Shown: one piece after another, positions 16,803-26,075 of the stretch | Layout: each line of letters opens with the position of its first letter | Numbering within the stretch: the stretch's first letter is position 1 | Source: Gilvimarinus chinensis DSM 19667 | GTDB lineage: Bacteria; Pseudomonadota; Gammaproteobacteria; Pseudomonadales; Cellvibrionaceae | Length of the DNA: 64,000 bases | Assembly (NCBI RefSeq): GCF_000377745.1 | Contig: NZ_KB898707.1 | Span: forward strand, 554,482-618,481 | Reading direction: 5' to 3' | Program-made: the position numbers and the translations under genes | The notes under the pieces: generated by a model | Told to the model about the DNA's origin: nothing | Database searches by the model: none | Seen by the model: the letters and a program-made list of their open reading frames with translations, nothing else

Positions 16803-19553
16803 ATGATAAATGTTAAAAAACAACATCTGAGTGTCGTTATTTCTGTGTTGGCCAGCGCGGGGGCGGCGAACGCCTGGGCGCAATCGGAGGCGCCAAGAGC
16901 CTTGGAAGAGGTGGTGGTGTCTGGTATCCGACAAAGCATCGAAGCGGCTCAAGATGTGAAGCGAGATGCTACCGGGGTGGTTGACGTCGTCACTTCAGAG
17001 GACCTGGGCAAGTTTACCGACGATAATATTGGTGCCGCTATCGCCCGAATTCCTGGCGTACAAATTCAACGAAATGATAATGGTATTGGGGGTGATCGAG
17101 CTTCCATACGTGGCATGGGCCCGCTTTTTGTAAATACGACGGTCAATGGCCGCACGCCTTTATCCCATGGTGATGAAGGAATAGGGAATATTCGGCAGTT
17201 CAATCTGGATGTCATTCCAGCTGAAATAGTCAGTGGGGTGGTGGTGCGTAAAATGCCCACTGCAGAAACTATTGAGGGAGGCATAGGTGGGTCGATTGAG
17301 TTACAAACAATCCAGGCTTTAGACGCGGAAAGCTTATACCAGACACATGATAATGTTGGTGGGGTAGTTTCGCTGTCGGGTGTTCACGATAGTTTGACTG
17401 AGGAGTGGTCTCCAAAATTTTCCGGTGTTTTAGGTCTGCGCAATTCGGATAACACCGTTGCAGCGTATCTATCGATGGTTTTGTCTGACGCTGATTATGC
17501 AGTTGATGAGATTTATACCCGCGCCCAAGAGCGCGATATTAAAATTGATACTACCGGCAACGGTAGTGCAGATTATATTGCAGAGGATGTAATTTCACAC
17601 AGCCGAATTACCATGAACGCCATCCGTGGTGAAAAAGAGCGAGAGTCTTTCTCCTATGGTGTTCAGTGGCAAGCATCTGACGATTTAAAGCTAGGAATTG
17701 ACGGGTATAATTCGACTTATAATGTTTACTCTCAGCGTCCTACCGTAGATCTGTTTTTTGATTACAACGGTGTCTTTGATAAAGACGCTATTAATATCGA
17801 TAATAATTTTGTACAGCAAGTCGATGGTTCTGGAGTCACAGAGCCAGGCGGCGATTTTAAAATTGAAAATTTTGACCTGCTTTTTGACAATCTATCTGAC
17901 AACTCGGTCATCGGTATCAATGCTACCTATGGGGAGTATACGGACTTCACCTTAAGTGCTGATGTCTCTTATTCCAAGGTAGAATTTGAGCAAGATTTGC
18001 GCCTCGGAATTATGGGGGCTTATGGCTTAGATCCAGCTGATTTCCGTTATGATGGAACAGGCGATATCCCTTCTTTCACTTACGGGGAAGAAGTCAATGA
18101 CGTTGAATCATACAACAGTGTAGGTTTTTTTGGCCGAGATCGTCGCGGAAATAATGAGCAGCTTGCTCTACGCTTGGATGCTGATTTTGAATTGACAGAA
18201 GGCGTTCGCATCAAAGTCGGAGCTCGTCACGCAAATTCAGAAATTGATGTGAGAGAAACCGGTCGTTTTACCTTGTTATGGGATGATGAAGCGTTAAATT
18301 CGGCCTCGTTTGATGGGTCATTGACCGAAGAGCTGTTCCCGGGAGAGGGTATCGGTTTTAATCAGTTCTTAATGGTGGATTATGATGCCCAGGCTGAAGT
18401 GTATCCAGAGATTTTCAATGAGCGTGCTGCCGAGTCAACTATTACTAGCCCGCTGTTGAGTGTTGTCGACGAACAGGGGCTGCCTTTAGATCGAGCTAAC
18501 TCTTTTGTCGTTGAAGAAGAAACATTAGCTTTTTATGTTCAGGCAGATTTAGAGGGGCAAGTAGGCCCTCGCCGCTTCACCGCAAATGCAGGTGTGCGAA
18601 CGGTGGCTACTGACCGAAGTGTCCAGGGGTTTCAGACGGTCCGTATTGTAAACTCCCTTAATGCTGTTGTTGAAGAATTGGGCTTTGTGGGCTCAGAGGT
18701 TGATAGCGACGACTTTCAGGTGTTGCCCAGCGCAAACTTTATGTTTGAGGTGGCGGATAATATGCAGTGGCGAGTTGGGGTTGCTAAAACCATGTCTCAA
18801 CCGGAATACACTGACCTAAAAGTAAATGGTTCGATTAACCTTCAAGATGTTAATGATACAGGTTACGACTCGACAATTAACTCAACCGCAGAAATAGGCA
18901 ACCCAGATCTTAATCCTTATACAGCATGGTCGTTTGATACGACATTTGAATACTATTTAGAATCTGGTGGTGCGGTATTCGCGAGTCTGTTTTATAAGGA
19001 TGTGTCAGACTTCGTGTTACGTGAGGCACGTACTGATGTTGCCATTGACGGGTACGACCAGTTGTTTGATACGACACAGCCTATTAACGTAGCAAAGGGG
19101 CAGGTTCAGGGGTTTGAGGTCGGAGCTAATATCCCCATGGGTGATTTCGGGCTTCAAGCAAATTATACCTTTGTAGACTCTGAGTTTGATAACCCCGATA
19201 ACAACCCTTTACTTGATCATGGGTTTCCAGGTTCATCAAAAAATAACTTTAATGCCATCGGTTATTATGAGGTTGAATCGTTTTCTGCGCGCTTGGCTTA
19301 TATCTACCGGGATGATTACTTTCAGGCGCTCGGAGGAGGCTTTGATCGAGCTAACCAGCCAGCATTTGCAGAGGGATCAGGTCAGCTAGATGTAAACTTA
19401 TCTTATGACCTTCTGGAGAATGTTCAAGTTACATTGGATATAAGCAATGTAACTGAGGAAAATGCTCGTAACTATATCAACGAAAGCACTAATTTCCGCG
19501 ATTATGTTACTCGCCCTCGAACAACGGCGGTCGGTGTGCGCGCTACTTTCTAA
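16803..19553 (+). CDS. TonB-dependent receptor for oligosaccharides (TIGR01782-type)
   Basis: A 916-residue outer-membrane receptor, ATG preceded by GGAAGGGA. The signal peptide ends near NAWAQ-SEA; the TonB-box-like segment is LEEVVVSGIRQSIE, followed by the VKRDATGVVDVVTSEDLGKF motif typical of the large proteobacterial carbohydrate-receptor class. The plug reads IPGVQIQRNDNGIGGDRASIRGMGP and ends at about residue 170 (GGIGGSIELQT). The barrel ends in the expected Phe (VGVRATF). It is the first gene of the plus-strand sugar operon, 93 bp before the symporter, and should import fucose-containing oligosaccharides across the outer membrane. No SusD-like partner is present, as usual outside Bacteroidetes. 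The ligand is inferred from context. Confidence 0.85.
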   Translation: MINVKKQHLSVVISVLASAGAANAWAQSEAPRALEEVVVSGIRQSIEAAQDVKRDATGVVDVVTSEDLGKFTDDNIGAAIARIPGVQIQRNDNGIGGDRASIRGMGPLFVNTTVNGRTPLSHGDEGIGNIRQFNLDVIPAEIVSGVVVRKMPTAETIEGGIGGSIELQTIQALDAESLYQTHDNVGGVVSLSGVHDSLTEEWSPKFSGVLGLRNSDNTVAAYLSMVLSDADYAVDEIYTRAQERDIKIDTTGNGSADYIAEDVISHSRITMNAIRGEKERESFSYGVQWQASDDLKLGIDGYNSTYNVYSQRPTVDLFFDYNGVFDKDAINIDNNFVQQVDGSGVTEPGGDFKIENFDLLFDNLSDNSVIGINATYGEYTDFTLSADVSYSKVEFEQDLRLGIMGAYGLDPADFRYDGTGDIPSFTYGEEVNDVESYNSVGFFGRDRRGNNEQLALRLDADFELTEGVRIKVGARHANSEIDVRETGRFTLLWDDEALNSASFDGSLTEELFPGEGIGFNQFLMVDYDAQAEVYPEIFNERAAESTITSPLLSVVDEQGLPLDRANSFVVEEETLAFYVQADLEGQVGPRRFTANAGVRTVATDRSVQGFQTVRIVNSLNAVVEELGFVGSEVDSDDFQVLPSANFMFEVADNMQWRVGVAKTMSQPEYTDLKVNGSINLQDVNDTGYDSTINSTAEIGNPDLNPYTAWSFDTTFEYYLESGGAVFASLFYKDVSDFVLREARTDVAIDGYDQLFDTTQPINVAKGQVQGFEVGANIPMGDFGLQANYTFVDSEFDNPDNNPLLDHGFPGSSKNNFNAIGYYEVESFSARLAYIYRDDYFQALGGGFDRANQPAFAEGSGQLDVNLSYDLLENVQVTLDISNVTEENARNYINESTNFRDYVTRPRTTAVGVRATF

Positions 19554-19646
19554 AGTCTATTGGCTTAGCGTAAATGAACTTCCACTTCTACGTTATGCGG
19601 GAAGTGGAAGTTCAATTTTTACTCATAATAACTGGATAATAATACT

Positions 19647-22082
19647 GTGCTTCATTCGGTTGATTACTTTGTTATCGCTTTTTATGTCGTTGCCATTATG
19701 GCCATCGGTTTATACGTGGCTTCCAAGCAAAAAAAAGGTGCCAGCCTTTTTTTAGGTGATAAAAGTGTGGGTTTTACCAGTATAGGAATGTCCATTTGGG
19801 GGACTAATATTGGACCGTCGTTCTTGGTGGCCAGTTTTGGTGCTGCCTATGGGTCGGGCATGCTGGTGGCTAACTTCGAATGGATGGCTTGGATTTTTCT
19901 TCTGTTATTGGCCATGGTTTTCTCTCCATATTATTTAGGCTTGAATGTACCTACCATTCCACAGATTATTAAGCGCCGGTTTGGCGATACCATGTACCGA
20001 TTGCTGACGATTTACTCGTTATGCACCATAGTGGTGGTGTGGCTTGGCGGCGGGCTATACGTTGGCGGTCTGCTTTTTACCCAGTTTATGGGCTGGGATT
20101 TGACGCTTTCTATCTTGTTTCTTTTAGTTGTTGCAACCAGCTTTACCGTAGTAGGGGGGTTGGCCGCTGTGATTGTAACGGATGCCTTCCAAACTATATT
20201 AATGATTGTCGGTATGGCAGCGCTGACTTTCATTGGCCTGTATGAGTTAGGCGGAGTTGAGGTCTTGATTGAAAAAACCCCAGCTTCATACTGGACCTTA
20301 ATCGATCCAGATTCCTCCGCTGTTCCTTGGTACTCATTCCTCTTAGGCTTTCCCGTCATGGCTGTCTGGTTTTGGTGTACAGACCAGACAATAGTGCAAC
20401 GTGTTTTTGCGGCGAAAGATCTGCCCACTGCTCAAAAAGGGGTGTTTTTGGCTGCAGCCCTTAAAATTTTACCTCCTTTTATTTTTATTTTACCTGGAAT
20501 TATTTTCTTTAGTTTGAACCCAGGGATTGAAAACTCCGACCAAGCTTTTATCGCTATGGTTAGTGAGTATATGCCAATTGGTTTTCGTGGCTTGATGATC
20601 GCGGTGCTCATTGCTGCACTTATAAGCACCTTGGACTCCGGGCTTAATTCGTTCAGTACGATATTTACATTAGATTTGTATCAGCCGGTCATCCGAAAAG
20701 GAAAACAAGTGTCTAACAAAGAAGTTCGGTTTGTTGGGCAAATGGTAACTTTAGGGGCTAGTGTGCTCGCCTTTTTCTGGGCCGTTGCTATGGACAGTGT
20801 CTCGGCTAACCTATTTGAACTTTTGCAAAGCCTTATTGCATTTTTAGCACCGCCGTTGAGTACGCTGTTTCTAGTGGGTTTGTTTTGGCGCCGGGTGACT
20901 GCCGCAGGTGCCACTTATGGCTTTTCTCTGTCTTGCCTGCTTTGTGTGAGCGTGGGTTTTTTTAGTGTCAATGAGCAAACGTTTGGACTGTTTGATACGT
21001 GGCCTCACTTCCTTACCACGACTTTCATTCTATTTGTAATATCGGTGTTGTTGACGGTAGTCATTTCTTTGCTGACTAAGCCTTCCCCGGATGAGCAATG
21101 GCTTCCAACATTCAAGCAGATGTCGGTTCAGAACGGCTCAAACACGAAACCTATTTGGTTAGCATGGGGAGTTCTGGCATTGATCATGGCCTTTCTTTAC
21201 GGTGGGTTTCAATATTTGGCGTCAAGAGACGTTGTATTGTCACAAGAAGTAGAGCCGGAGTTGGCATCTAGACCCCTCAAGCCGCAAGTGTCGGTCTATC
21301 GTGGCGAATCACCGGTTTTTGATGGCTGGGTTAACTCAGATGAGTACCACGACGCTACCAAGCTTGAGGGTATCGATGGTTGGATGGCTCAATTTTCGCC
21401 CGTAAAGGATAAGTCTGATCTATCTGGAGAGGTTTACATTAAGCACGATGGTGAGTATCTCTATTTTGCATTTGATATTACTGATGACCTTTTATACGGG
21501 ATTAATACAGAACGCTGGTTGCCTGAAGAAAACCCGCGTGCACATGAGCTGAGCCGTGAAGGCTTTCCCTGGTTTGGTGATGGCGTAGAAGTTCTTATCA
21601 ATGCCGAAAATAAAGCCAGTATGAAAGAGGGAGAGCTAAATAAGGGGAATGGCTCTAGTTGGCAAATGGTAGTGAGTACTCATAAATCTCGTTTGGGCGG
21701 ATTGCAAGAAGGTGGGCTTCTGGAGGGGGAAGAGCGATCACTAAAATCCGCATGGGATAACTATCAGAGCTGGATTTTATCGGGGGCAATGCAGGCAAAA
21801 GTGCGTATAAAACCGGATTTTTCGGGCTACTCATTAGAATGGAGGATCAAGCCTGACCCGACAATGGAAATTTCTCCTGGAGTGTTTTGGTCCCCGAAAA
21901 TGTCGATGACAGAAATGGGGTTGAATATTGCTGTTGGCGATTTGGATGAGCCTCATAAAGAGAACTGGGGAGGATTTCATCACGAAAACTGGTGGTCGGG
22001 TGAACGAGATAAGCGAACCTGGTTGAAGCATTGGGGCACTATGCACTTGTACGGTGGATATCGCTCTGAATATAACCATTAA
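19647..22082 (+). CDS. Sodium/solute symporter fused to a C-terminal CBM9-like domain
   Basis: An 811-residue protein starting with GTG (LHSVDYFVIAFYVVAIMAIGLY is the normal SSS N-terminus). Residues 1 to about 530 form the sodium:solute symporter core with about 14 helices (IWGTNIGPSFLVASFGAAY, GLNVPTIPQIIKRRFG, LISTLDSGLNSFSTIF). The last helix spans about 504-526. Residues about 548-811 form a soluble beta-rich domain beginning SVYRGESPVFDGWVNSDEY, with YIKHDGEYLYFAFDITDDLL and WFGDGVEVLINAENK; these resemble the carbohydrate-binding CBM9/DOMON-like fold. A transporter with an attached sugar-binding domain could capture substrate at the membrane. Position and spacing place it as the inner-membrane importer of the locus. 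Both parts are clear in sequence; the role of the fusion is inference. Confidence 0.82.
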   Translation: MLHSVDYFVIAFYVVAIMAIGLYVASKQKKGASLFLGDKSVGFTSIGMSIWGTNIGPSFLVASFGAAYGSGMLVANFEWMAWIFLLLLAMVFSPYYLGLNVPTIPQIIKRRFGDTMYRLLTIYSLCTIVVVWLGGGLYVGGLLFTQFMGWDLTLSILFLLVVATSFTVVGGLAAVIVTDAFQTILMIVGMAALTFIGLYELGGVEVLIEKTPASYWTLIDPDSSAVPWYSFLLGFPVMAVWFWCTDQTIVQRVFAAKDLPTAQKGVFLAAALKILPPFIFILPGIIFFSLNPGIENSDQAFIAMVSEYMPIGFRGLMIAVLIAALISTLDSGLNSFSTIFTLDLYQPVIRKGKQVSNKEVRFVGQMVTLGASVLAFFWAVAMDSVSANLFELLQSLIAFLAPPLSTLFLVGLFWRRVTAAGATYGFSLSCLLCVSVGFFSVNEQTFGLFDTWPHFLTTTFILFVISVLLTVVISLLTKPSPDEQWLPTFKQMSVQNGSNTKPIWLAWGVLALIMAFLYGGFQYLASRDVVLSQEVEPELASRPLKPQVSVYRGESPVFDGWVNSDEYHDATKLEGIDGWMAQFSPVKDKSDLSGEVYIKHDGEYLYFAFDITDDLLYGINTERWLPEENPRAHELSREGFPWFGDGVEVLINAENKASMKEGELNKGNGSSWQMVVSTHKSRLGGLQEGGLLEGEERSLKSAWDNYQSWILSGAMQAKVRIKPDFSGYSLEWRIKPDPTMEISPGVFWSPKMSMTEMGLNIAVGDLDEPHKENWGGFHHENWWSGERDKRTWLKHWGTMHLYGGYRSEYNH

Positions 22083-22100
22083 ATTTTCGAAGGGCTGAGT

Positions 22101-23264
22101 GTGAATAATTTTATCGATAATCGTTACCCAACCGTCAACGATCTGAGGGCGAAAGCCAGAAAACGTATTCCCAGGTTTGCATTCGATTATTTAGAAGGCG
22201 GTTGCATGGATGAGCTGGGCCTGCAGCGCAATCGCGAAGGTATCGAGGCAGTCCAATTGCGCAGTGAGTTGCTCAAGCCTTATTCCGGCTGTAATTTGAG
22301 CGTGGAGTTATTTGGTCATACATATTCATCACCTTTTGGAATTGCACCAATTGGGTTGCAGGGGCTTATGTGGCCAAATGCTCCCGAAATTCTTGCTGCT
22401 GTAGCACTGAAAAAAAACATCCCTTATGTCTTAAGTACGGTTTCATCCAGCAGTCTTGAGCGTATCGCTGAGATTTCAGAAGGTAATGCCTGGTATCAAT
22501 TCTATAACCCTACGGATGACAGCATTCGAAAGGATTTGCTACGGCGTGTTGATCGCGCAGGCTATAAGGTGTTGGTGGTTACCGTTGATGTACAAACTTT
22601 TGGTTATCGCCCAAGAGATATCAAAAATGGTTTATCCATGCCGCCTAAAATGACCCTGCGTAATATTATGCAAATGTTGTCTTGCCCACGTTGGCTTATC
22701 GAGACCGCCATTGCCGGTAAACCCGAAATGCAAACATTGAAACCCTATATGCCTAAAGGTATGCCAGTGGATCAATTGGCAGAATTTATGAACAAAACCG
22801 TTATGGGGCGAGTAGATGTTGAAGGTTTGAAGCCCATTCGTGACGCTTGGCAAGGCCCATTGGTGGTTAAAGGGTTAATTAACGAAAGCGATGTGGCGGC
22901 GGCTATACAAATTGGAGCCGACGCAGTGGTAATGTCTAACCACGGGGGGCGTCAGCTAGATGCTGGGGAATCACCAGTAGAGCCTTTGCAGAGAGTGTCG
23001 AAAAAGTATGGTGAGCAGATAAAAATTTTTATGGATAGTGGGTTGCGCTCCGGTACAAATATCGCTGCTGCATTAGCCAGTGGAGCGGACTTTACCTTTC
23101 TTGGTCGACCATTTGTGTATGGTTTAGGTGCTTTGGGTAAAAAAGGTGGTTTGCACACCATCAACTGTCTACATAAGCAAATGGAGCAAATCATGAATCA
23201 ACTAGGTTGTGAAAGTGTTGATCAGCTACCCCACTTTCTAGTTCCAAATAAGCCCATTAATTAA
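22101..23264 (+). CDS. FMN-dependent L-lactate dehydrogenase-type alpha-hydroxy acid dehydrogenase
   Basis: A 387-residue TIM-barrel flavoprotein of the LldD/glycolate oxidase family, GTG start with AAGGG upstream. Conserved features are RFAFDYLEGG near residue 30, WYQFY at 131-135, the flavin-contacting Lys257 (VVKGL), the catalytic SNHGGRQLD at 279-287 (His281, Arg284) and the FMN-phosphate segment DSGLRSG. It should oxidise L-lactate (or a similar L-2-hydroxy acid) to the keto acid, passing electrons to quinone. The oxidative L-fucose route releases pyruvate plus L-lactate, so this gene in the same operon would let both halves enter central metabolism. It is 18 bp after the symporter and 27 bp before the aldo-keto reductase. 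The family is certain; lactate as substrate is inferred from context. Confidence 0.85.
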   Translation: MNNFIDNRYPTVNDLRAKARKRIPRFAFDYLEGGCMDELGLQRNREGIEAVQLRSELLKPYSGCNLSVELFGHTYSSPFGIAPIGLQGLMWPNAPEILAAVALKKNIPYVLSTVSSSSLERIAEISEGNAWYQFYNPTDDSIRKDLLRRVDRAGYKVLVVTVDVQTFGYRPRDIKNGLSMPPKMTLRNIMQMLSCPRWLIETAIAGKPEMQTLKPYMPKGMPVDQLAEFMNKTVMGRVDVEGLKPIRDAWQGPLVVKGLINESDVAAAIQIGADAVVMSNHGGRQLDAGESPVEPLQRVSKKYGEQIKIFMDSGLRSGTNIAAALASGADFTFLGRPFVYGLGALGKKGGLHTINCLHKQMEQIMNQLGCESVDQLPHFLVPNKPIN

Positions 23265-23291
23265 GCCATTGGGCAAAGGAAGGTATAGGTT

Positions 23292-24344
23292 ATGAATAAT
23301 GCTGTTCTCCCTAAGCGTGAAATTTCAAATACGGGATTATCTGTGGATGAGCTGGGTTTTGGTTGCGCCCCTCTGGGCAATTTATACCAACCTGTGTCTG
23401 ATGCTGAAGCTGTAGAGACGCTGGCAGCGGCTTGGCAGCTGGGGTTTCGTCATTACGATACTGCGCCTCACTACGGCCAGGGCCTCAGTGAGCGTCGTAC
23501 AGGGGATGCTCTGCGACACTTACAGGGTGGCGAGTATGTGCTGTCGAGCAAGGTTGGGCGCTTGTTAAAACCTGCGGGGTATTGTCACGAGCGTCATGGA
23601 TTTATTTCGCCTATGCCCTTTGATATTAGCTATGACTACAGTTACGACGGTGTTATGCGGTCCTATGAAGACAGCATCATGCGTTTGGGCCTGGATCGCA
23701 TCGACATACTCTACATTCATGACATTGGCCGTATGACTCATGGCGAAGCTAATGATGAATTGTTTAAAACTGCTATGGATGGTGGTTATAAAGCCCTGGA
23801 TGAGTTGCGATCTCAGGGGTTGGTTAAGGCCATTGGTTTAGGCGTTAATGAAAGCGAGGTGTGCGAAGCGGCCTTAAAGTATGGTGACTGGGATTGTTTT
23901 TTGCTGGCGGGTCGCTATACCTTGCTTGAGCAAGAGCCACTTGCAACGCTTTTGCCTAAGTGTCAGGAGAGTAATACATCGGTCGTCGTGGGTGGCCCTT
24001 ACAATTCCGGCATTCTTGCTACCGGAGTCAAAAATACTAGCACCCCTATGTACAACTACATGCCAGCTGGAGACGATGTGGTTAACCGGGTTGCAAGAAT
24101 TGAGTCGGTTTGTCAGCAGTTTGATGTGTCCTTAGCGGCGGCGGCTTTGCAGTTCCCCTTGGCTCATCCGAGTGTTGTGTCAGTTATACCCGGTCTTGGT
24201 AATGTGAGTCGAATTAAACAAACTCTGGAGTTGTTCAGAGAATCAATACCTGTAGAGTTTTGGCAAACTCTACAGGATCAGAAGCTAATTGATGAGAAGG
24301 CACCCTTTCCTGGCTCAAGTAAGCCCGGTAATAGTTATGCATAA
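23292..24344 (+). CDS. Aldo-keto reductase, probable L-fucose (D-threo-aldose) 1-dehydrogenase
   Basis: A 350-residue (beta/alpha)8 aldo-keto reductase. The catalytic tetrad is visible: Asp56 and Tyr61 in YDTAPHYG, Lys87 in LSSKVGR and His143 in YIHDIG. The sequence style (VDELGFGCAPLGNLY, then RLGLDRIDILYIHD, SVIPGLG near the end) matches the D-threo-aldose/L-fucose 1-dehydrogenase branch, which oxidises L-fucose, L-galactose or D-arabinose with NAD(P)+ to the lactone. That makes it the first enzyme of the pathway. The use of this family points to L-fucose, since the bacterial L-rhamnose pathway usually uses an SDR. It overlaps the lactonase gene by 8 bp (ATGCATAA), indicating translational coupling. 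The substrate is inferred. Confidence 0.82.
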   Translation: MNNAVLPKREISNTGLSVDELGFGCAPLGNLYQPVSDAEAVETLAAAWQLGFRHYDTAPHYGQGLSERRTGDALRHLQGGEYVLSSKVGRLLKPAGYCHERHGFISPMPFDISYDYSYDGVMRSYEDSIMRLGLDRIDILYIHDIGRMTHGEANDELFKTAMDGGYKALDELRSQGLVKAIGLGVNESEVCEAALKYGDWDCFLLAGRYTLLEQEPLATLLPKCQESNTSVVVGGPYNSGILATGVKNTSTPMYNYMPAGDDVVNRVARIESVCQQFDVSLAAAALQFPLAHPSVVSVIPGLGNVSRIKQTLELFRESIPVEFWQTLQDQKLIDEKAPFPGSSKPGNSYA

Positions 24345-25188
24345 TTCTGATATAAAACCTTTTTCTCGGATTGATAGTCACCAACATTTTTGGCGACGTG
24401 CACGTGGTGATTATACTTGGTTGACCCCTGAGCTAGGTGCAATCTACGACGATTTTATGCCAGAGCAACTACGAGATACTTTGTCTCGTAATGGCATAGA
24501 TAAAACAGTTCTGGTGCAAGCTGCTGAAACTGATGCTGAAACTGATTTTATGTTGTCGATTGCACAATCAACACAATTTGTTGCCGGCGTTGTTGGTTGG
24601 GCTGCGCTCGATAAGCCATCTGCGGGAGATCGATTGAGAGCTTTATCCGAACACGCTAAATTCAAAGGTATTCGTCCAATGCTGCAAGCCATTGACGATA
24701 TTGATTGGATGCTTTTGTCAGGGCTAGAGCCAAGCTATAAGGTGTTAACCGAGCTGGAGCTTTGTTTTGATGCGTTAATAACACCGATACATTTACCGAA
24801 CCTTTACATTTTAGCTAAGCGCTACCCCACGCTAAAAATTGTCATTGACCACGCAGCAAAGCCGGATTTAATGAAAACTGATTTAACTCAATGGCAGCGT
24901 GACTTAGCCGTTGTTTCTGGGTGCGATAACGTTTATTGCAAAATTTCTGGGCTTTTAAATGAAGCCGGTCCGACTCCAACCTTTTCAAAGGTTGTTCCCG
25001 CCATTGATCATGTGTTGAATTGCTTCGGGGCTGATCGGGTTATGTGGGGTAGCGATTGGCCGGTGATTCGCTTGGCGGGGCATTACGACTCGTGGGTAAG
25101 AGACTGCCGATCTTATTTTTCCAGCTTAAGTGTTCATGAGCAAGCCTGGATTTGGGGTCAAACTGCACAAAAATTTTATGATCTTTAA
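24337..25188 (+). CDS. Amidohydrolase-family sugar lactonase (L-fucono-lactonase type)
   Basis: A 283-residue COG3618-type amidohydrolase. I chose ATG 24337, which overlaps the reductase stop by 8 bp and begins 12 residues before the metal motif; a start at 24289 would overlap by 56 bp. The metal site begins with IDSHQHFW (His15, His17); VIDHAAKPD and MWGSDWPV are the later conserved strands (His in the first, catalytic Asp in the second). Family members hydrolyse L-fucono-1,5-lactone or L-rhamnono-lactone to the free aldonate. Its place between the aldose dehydrogenase and the later steps fits exactly. Lactone specificity is inferred from neighbours. Confidence 0.83.
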   Translation: MHNSDIKPFSRIDSHQHFWRRARGDYTWLTPELGAIYDDFMPEQLRDTLSRNGIDKTVLVQAAETDAETDFMLSIAQSTQFVAGVVGWAALDKPSAGDRLRALSEHAKFKGIRPMLQAIDDIDWMLLSGLEPSYKVLTELELCFDALITPIHLPNLYILAKRYPTLKIVIDHAAKPDLMKTDLTQWQRDLAVVSGCDNVYCKISGLLNEAGPTPTFSKVVPAIDHVLNCFGADRVMWGSDWPVIRLAGHYDSWVRDCRSYFSSLSVHEQAWIWGQTAQKFYDL

Positions 25189-25217
25189 GGTCGGTTTTTA
25201 ACGTTTGGATAGGTGTT

Positions 25218-25994
25218 ATGAGTAAAAAACTAGAAGGCAAAACAGTCTTGGTTACCGGTGGAGGTAGCGGGATAGGCCAAAGTATCTGTCTGAGAATGGC
25301 ACAAGATGGCGCTCGAGTAATTATTCTTGACTTAACTCAAGAGGCCGCCGCGATAACGGCGGAGAAAGTAAGTGATCTTGGCGGAGAGTTCGAAGTGTAT
25401 GCCTGTGATGTCGCAAACTCTTCACAGGTAAGTCAGGTTTTGAATGAAGTTACGAATAAACATTCAATAGATATTTTGATTAATAATGCTGGAGTTGCGC
25501 ATGTTGGCAACATCGAGAATACAAGCGAAGAGGACTTGGATCGATTGTATGCGGTTAATGTCAAGGGGCTTTATAACGTAACTTTGGGTGTGGTTCGGTT
25601 TATGAAGTCTCAGGGGGCTGGAATTATAATTAATATGGCTTCTATTGCTTCGTCAGTAGGTCTTGCAGATCGCTTTGCTTACTCTATGTCCAAGGGGGCT
25701 GTTTTGAGTATGACCATGTCGTTGGCAAAAGATTACCTGAGTGATGGAATTCGATGCAATTGCATTTCACCTGGACGTGTTCACACTCCATTTGTAGATA
25801 ATTTTATTGCAAAAAATTATCCCGACAATGGCGAAGAGATGTTTGACAAATTGTCAAAATCGCAGCCGATAGGGCGTATGGCAAAACCTGAAGAAATAGC
25901 TGGGTTAGTGGCCTATCTGTGCTCAGAAGAAGCAGCATTTATTACTGGGTCTAATTACCCTATTGATGGGGGTTTTATCACCCTAAACAGTTAG
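25218..25994 (+). CDS. SDR, probable 2-keto-3-deoxy-L-fuconate dehydrogenase
   Basis: A 258-residue classical short-chain dehydrogenase/reductase. The Rossmann motif is TGGGSGIG (13-20), followed by Asp38 (ILDLT), which favours NAD+. NNAG is at 89-92; the catalytic residues are Ser142, Tyr155 and Lys159 (YSMSK). The C-terminus (FITGSNYPIDGG) is typical. In the oxidative L-fucose pathway this family oxidises 2-keto-3-deoxy-L-fuconate to the 2,4-diketo acid that the next enzyme splits. It sits 29 bp after the lactonase gene and 81 bp before the FAH gene. The substrate is inferred from pathway order. Confidence 0.85.
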   Translation: MSKKLEGKTVLVTGGGSGIGQSICLRMAQDGARVIILDLTQEAAAITAEKVSDLGGEFEVYACDVANSSQVSQVLNEVTNKHSIDILINNAGVAHVGNIENTSEEDLDRLYAVNVKGLYNVTLGVVRFMKSQGAGIIINMASIASSVGLADRFAYSMSKGAVLSMTMSLAKDYLSDGIRCNCISPGRVHTPFVDNFIAKNYPDNGEEMFDKLSKSQPIGRMAKPEEIAGLVAYLCSEEAAFITGSNYPIDGGFITLNS

Positions 25995-26075
25995 TGAATA
26001 AATGGAATTCACGTGCAGGTCTGGTGTTGTGATCCAGAGCTGTCAATTACACTCTTAGATAGAAAGGCAGTTACT

